DNA of 5,350 nt from Actinomycetes bacterium. GTDB taxonomy: Bacteria; Actinomycetota; Acidimicrobiia; Acidimicrobiales; Microtrichaceae. Position numbers and translations under genes: made by a program. The notes beneath the pieces are model-generated. The model had not been told where the DNA came from. It searched no databases and saw nothing but the letters and a program-made list of their open reading frames with translations. The stretch lies in assembly GCA_023427825.1 (NCBI GenBank), contig JAEZAI010000574.1:1-5350 (forward strand), read 5' to 3'. The stretch's first letter is position 1. The number at the start of each line of letters is the position of its first letter. Below, in pieces: positions 5,156 through 5,350 of the stretch.

Positions 5156-5350
5156 AATTCGGGTCGCGCTGCGCCCGACACGGGCGCGACGTGTCCCGAG
5201 TCCAGGGCCGACCCGGAGCACCCCGAAACTCGGGTCGCATTGCGCCTTATACGGGCGCGACGTGTCCCGAGTCCGGGGCCGGAACTCGGGTCGCACCGCG
5301 CCCGATACGGGCGCCACGTGTCCCGAGTCCAGGGCCGGCCCGAGCACGCC
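5156..5350. repeat. Array of three ~55-bp imperfect palindromes (intergenic, REP-like), continuing past the window
   Basis: Copies lie at 5156-5210, 5227-5282 and 5283-5338, all in the same orientation and alignable without gaps over 55 bases. They differ at 7 (1 vs 2), 5 (1 vs 3) and 6 (2 vs 3) positions. Each folds on itself: an outer arm ACTCGGG pairs with CCCGAGT, and an inner arm GCGCCCG pairs with CGGGCGC around a 3-base loop (copy 3: 5284-5290 with 5322-5328, and 5298-5304 with 5308-5314). Copy 2 has a weakened inner left arm (GCGCCTT), and copy 1 has one change in its outer left arm. Copy 1 is followed by a 16-base tail (5211-5226) that also follows copy 3 in similar form (5339-5350), while copies 2 and 3 abut. 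This implies a longer ancestral unit near 71 bases. No gene is convincing here. Confidence 0.85.

Noticed and set aside
5156..5338. CRISPR array
   Set aside because: Only three repeats of ~55 bp with gaps of 16 and 0 bases, no unique spacers of regular length, and no cas genes. The units are nested palindromes.
4316..5347. Long open frame on the - strand across the DUF3618 gene and the palindromes
   Set aside because: Its His/Arg/Gly-rich translation has no domain, and it reads through the palindromic repeats. The + strand DUF3618 gene with a perfect AGGAGG explains the region.

Overview
The window is very GC-rich throughout and its genes use almost only G/C third positions, with GTG and TTG starts. 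Together with the families present (DUF3618, actinobacterial holin-superfamily-III protein), this points to a high-GC actinobacterium. Genus cannot be fixed from the sequence alone. No RNA genes, insertion sequences, CRISPR arrays or replication origins are visible.

Left part (1-3178): a sugar-nucleotide and glycosyl-transfer region in two convergent pairs. On the + strand are an ADP-heptose-type adenylyltransferase (RfaE2 family, cut by the window edge) and an overlapping classical short-chain dehydrogenase/reductase with a TTG start. On the - strand, reading toward them, are a GT9 heptosyltransferase-like gene and a GT4-like glycosyltransferase joined by a 4-base GTGA overlap. The two pairs meet in a 60-bp array of four 15-bp repeats, followed by a hairpin. 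The likely theme is activation of a heptose and its transfer to a cell-surface glycan. An actinobacterium would not be expected to make Gram-negative LPS, so the acceptor is unknown.

Middle (3179-3288): a divergent intergenic region with ribosome binding sites for both sides and a GGGTAG box resembling the -10 of general-stress (SigB/SigF-type) promoters reading right.

Right part (3289-5122): a tightly packed + strand operon of three small membrane-associated proteins. They are an Ala/Gly-rich amphipathic protein with one hydrophobic segment and a repetitive tail, a two-TM holin-superfamily-III (DUF1469/YqjE-like) protein, and a DUF3618 protein with one hydrophobic segment and a LEA-like charged tail. 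The layout recalls the enterobacterial yqjD-yqjE-yqjK set and suggests a stress-related envelope module.

Right end (5123-5350): no gene, but three copies of a ~55-bp imperfect palindrome in direct orientation, probably continuing past the window. This is the least explained structure here.
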